Translations under genes and position numbers: made by a program
From: Cyanobacteria bacterium UBA5018
GTDB taxonomy: Bacteria > Cyanobacteriota > Cyanobacteriia > PCC-6307 > Cyanobiaceae
Direction of reading: 5' to 3'
Assembly: GCA_002396505.1 (NCBI GenBank)
Contig: DGYA01000089.1
Location: 1 to 6,165 of the forward strand
Length of the DNA: 6,165 bases
Shown here: in pieces, positions 5,835 to 6,165 of the stretch
How the letters are laid out: each line of letters opens with the position of its first letter
How positions within the stretch are numbered: position 1 is the first letter of the stretch
Notes under the pieces: model-generated
Databases searched by the model: none
The model's input: the letters and a program-made list of their open reading frames with translations, nothing else
Told to the model about the DNA's origin: nothing

Positions 5835-6165
5835 GTGTCGTTGTTCTCCCGCCTGCGTGCCGTCGTTTCTGGCGATGACTATCGCGACGGTGAGTACGAC
5901 GATGAGCTCGATTACGACGGCGGCGAGCTGCCTCAAACCACTGCCAGCACTAGCGCTACCGCTAGTCGCGCCAGTGCCATGGCACTGACCAGCAGCTTTT
6001 CGGCCGAGGACCCCTTTGCCGGCACCAACGTGATCGGCATGCCAGGTTTGCCCTCCTCGGCCGCTGAGGTCACCTTGATGGAGCCCCGCAGCTTTGACGA
6101 GATGCCCCGCGCCATCCAGGCCCTGCGGGAGCGCAAGACGGTGATCCTCAACCTCACGATGATGG
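5835..6165 (+). CDS. sepF: Cell division protein SepF (Cdv2), 3' end cut by the window
   Basis: SepF is a cytoplasmic membrane-associated partner of FtsZ that helps organise and anchor the division ring; in cyanobacteria it is also called Cdv2. The visible 110 codons contain the membrane-targeting amphipathic helix MSLFSRLRAVVSG (1-13) and an acidic Asp/Glu/Tyr-rich segment (14-31). A low-complexity Ser/Thr/Ala linker (about 35-58) follows. The cyanobacterial signature NVIGMPGL (65-72) and the beginning of the SepF core domain, EVTLMEPRSFDEM (78-90) then ALRERKTVILNLTMM (96-110), come last. The remaining core, including the dimer and FtsZ-binding surface, lies beyond the window. The start is GTG, preceded by GAGG at 5823-5826, and it reproduces the conserved family N-terminus exactly. 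sepF downstream of pipX-pipY is a familiar cyanobacterial order; the promoter just upstream suggests partly independent expression. Confidence 0.95.
   Translation, partial: MSLFSRLRAVVSGDDYRDGEYDDELDYDGGELPQTTASTSATASRASAMALTSSFSAEDPFAGTNVIGMPGLPSSAAEVTLMEPRSFDEMPRAIQALRERKTVILNLTMM

Overview
The window looks like chromosome from a GC-rich alpha-cyanobacterium of the Synechococcus/Cyanobium group. This rests on the gene order der - cbiQ-like - pipX - pipY - sepF, on pipX being a cyanobacteria-specific regulator, on four perfect copies of the cyanobacterial palindrome GCGATCGC (HIP1), and on the high GC content of the genes. No phage, CRISPR array, tRNA or rRNA was seen.

Left part (1-584): no intact gene. 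The minus strand carries decayed pieces. At the window edge there is a short transposase-like N-terminus. At 205-418 there is the C-terminal half of a HigB/RelE-type (Gp49-like) toxin, interrupted by an apparent one-base frameshift. At 471-554 there is an unidentified short open stretch. This looks like a worn-down accessory patch.

Middle left (585-2286): an intact membrane-anchored family-2 glycosyltransferase on the plus strand, of the HpnB/CruG-like kind. A convergent minus-strand remnant of a larger, probably TPR-like protein follows it directly, with stop codons abutting.

Right part (2287-6165): a tight plus-strand core run. It encodes the ribosome-assembly GTPase Der, an ECF-transporter T-component of the CbiQ/EcfT family, the PII/NtcA partner PipX, and the PLP-homeostasis protein PipY (YggS/YBL036C family). 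After a 191-base spacer with a good sigma70-type promoter comes the start of the cell-division protein SepF, cut by the window end. Gaps between the first four genes are 22, 23 and 9 bases, so they are probably co-transcribed. They link ribosome maturation, small-molecule uptake, nitrogen/carbon signalling and vitamin B6 balance, and sepF follows as a separately promoted division gene.

All five core genes start with GTG or TTG, and in several an in-frame stop immediately upstream leaves no alternative. The most unusual coding detail is a tandem 15-base repeat in the 5' end of pipY, which gives PipY an Ala/Pro/Lys-rich N-terminal tail. I see no convincing new multi-gene system; the content is mostly conserved core genes beside decayed accessory fragments.
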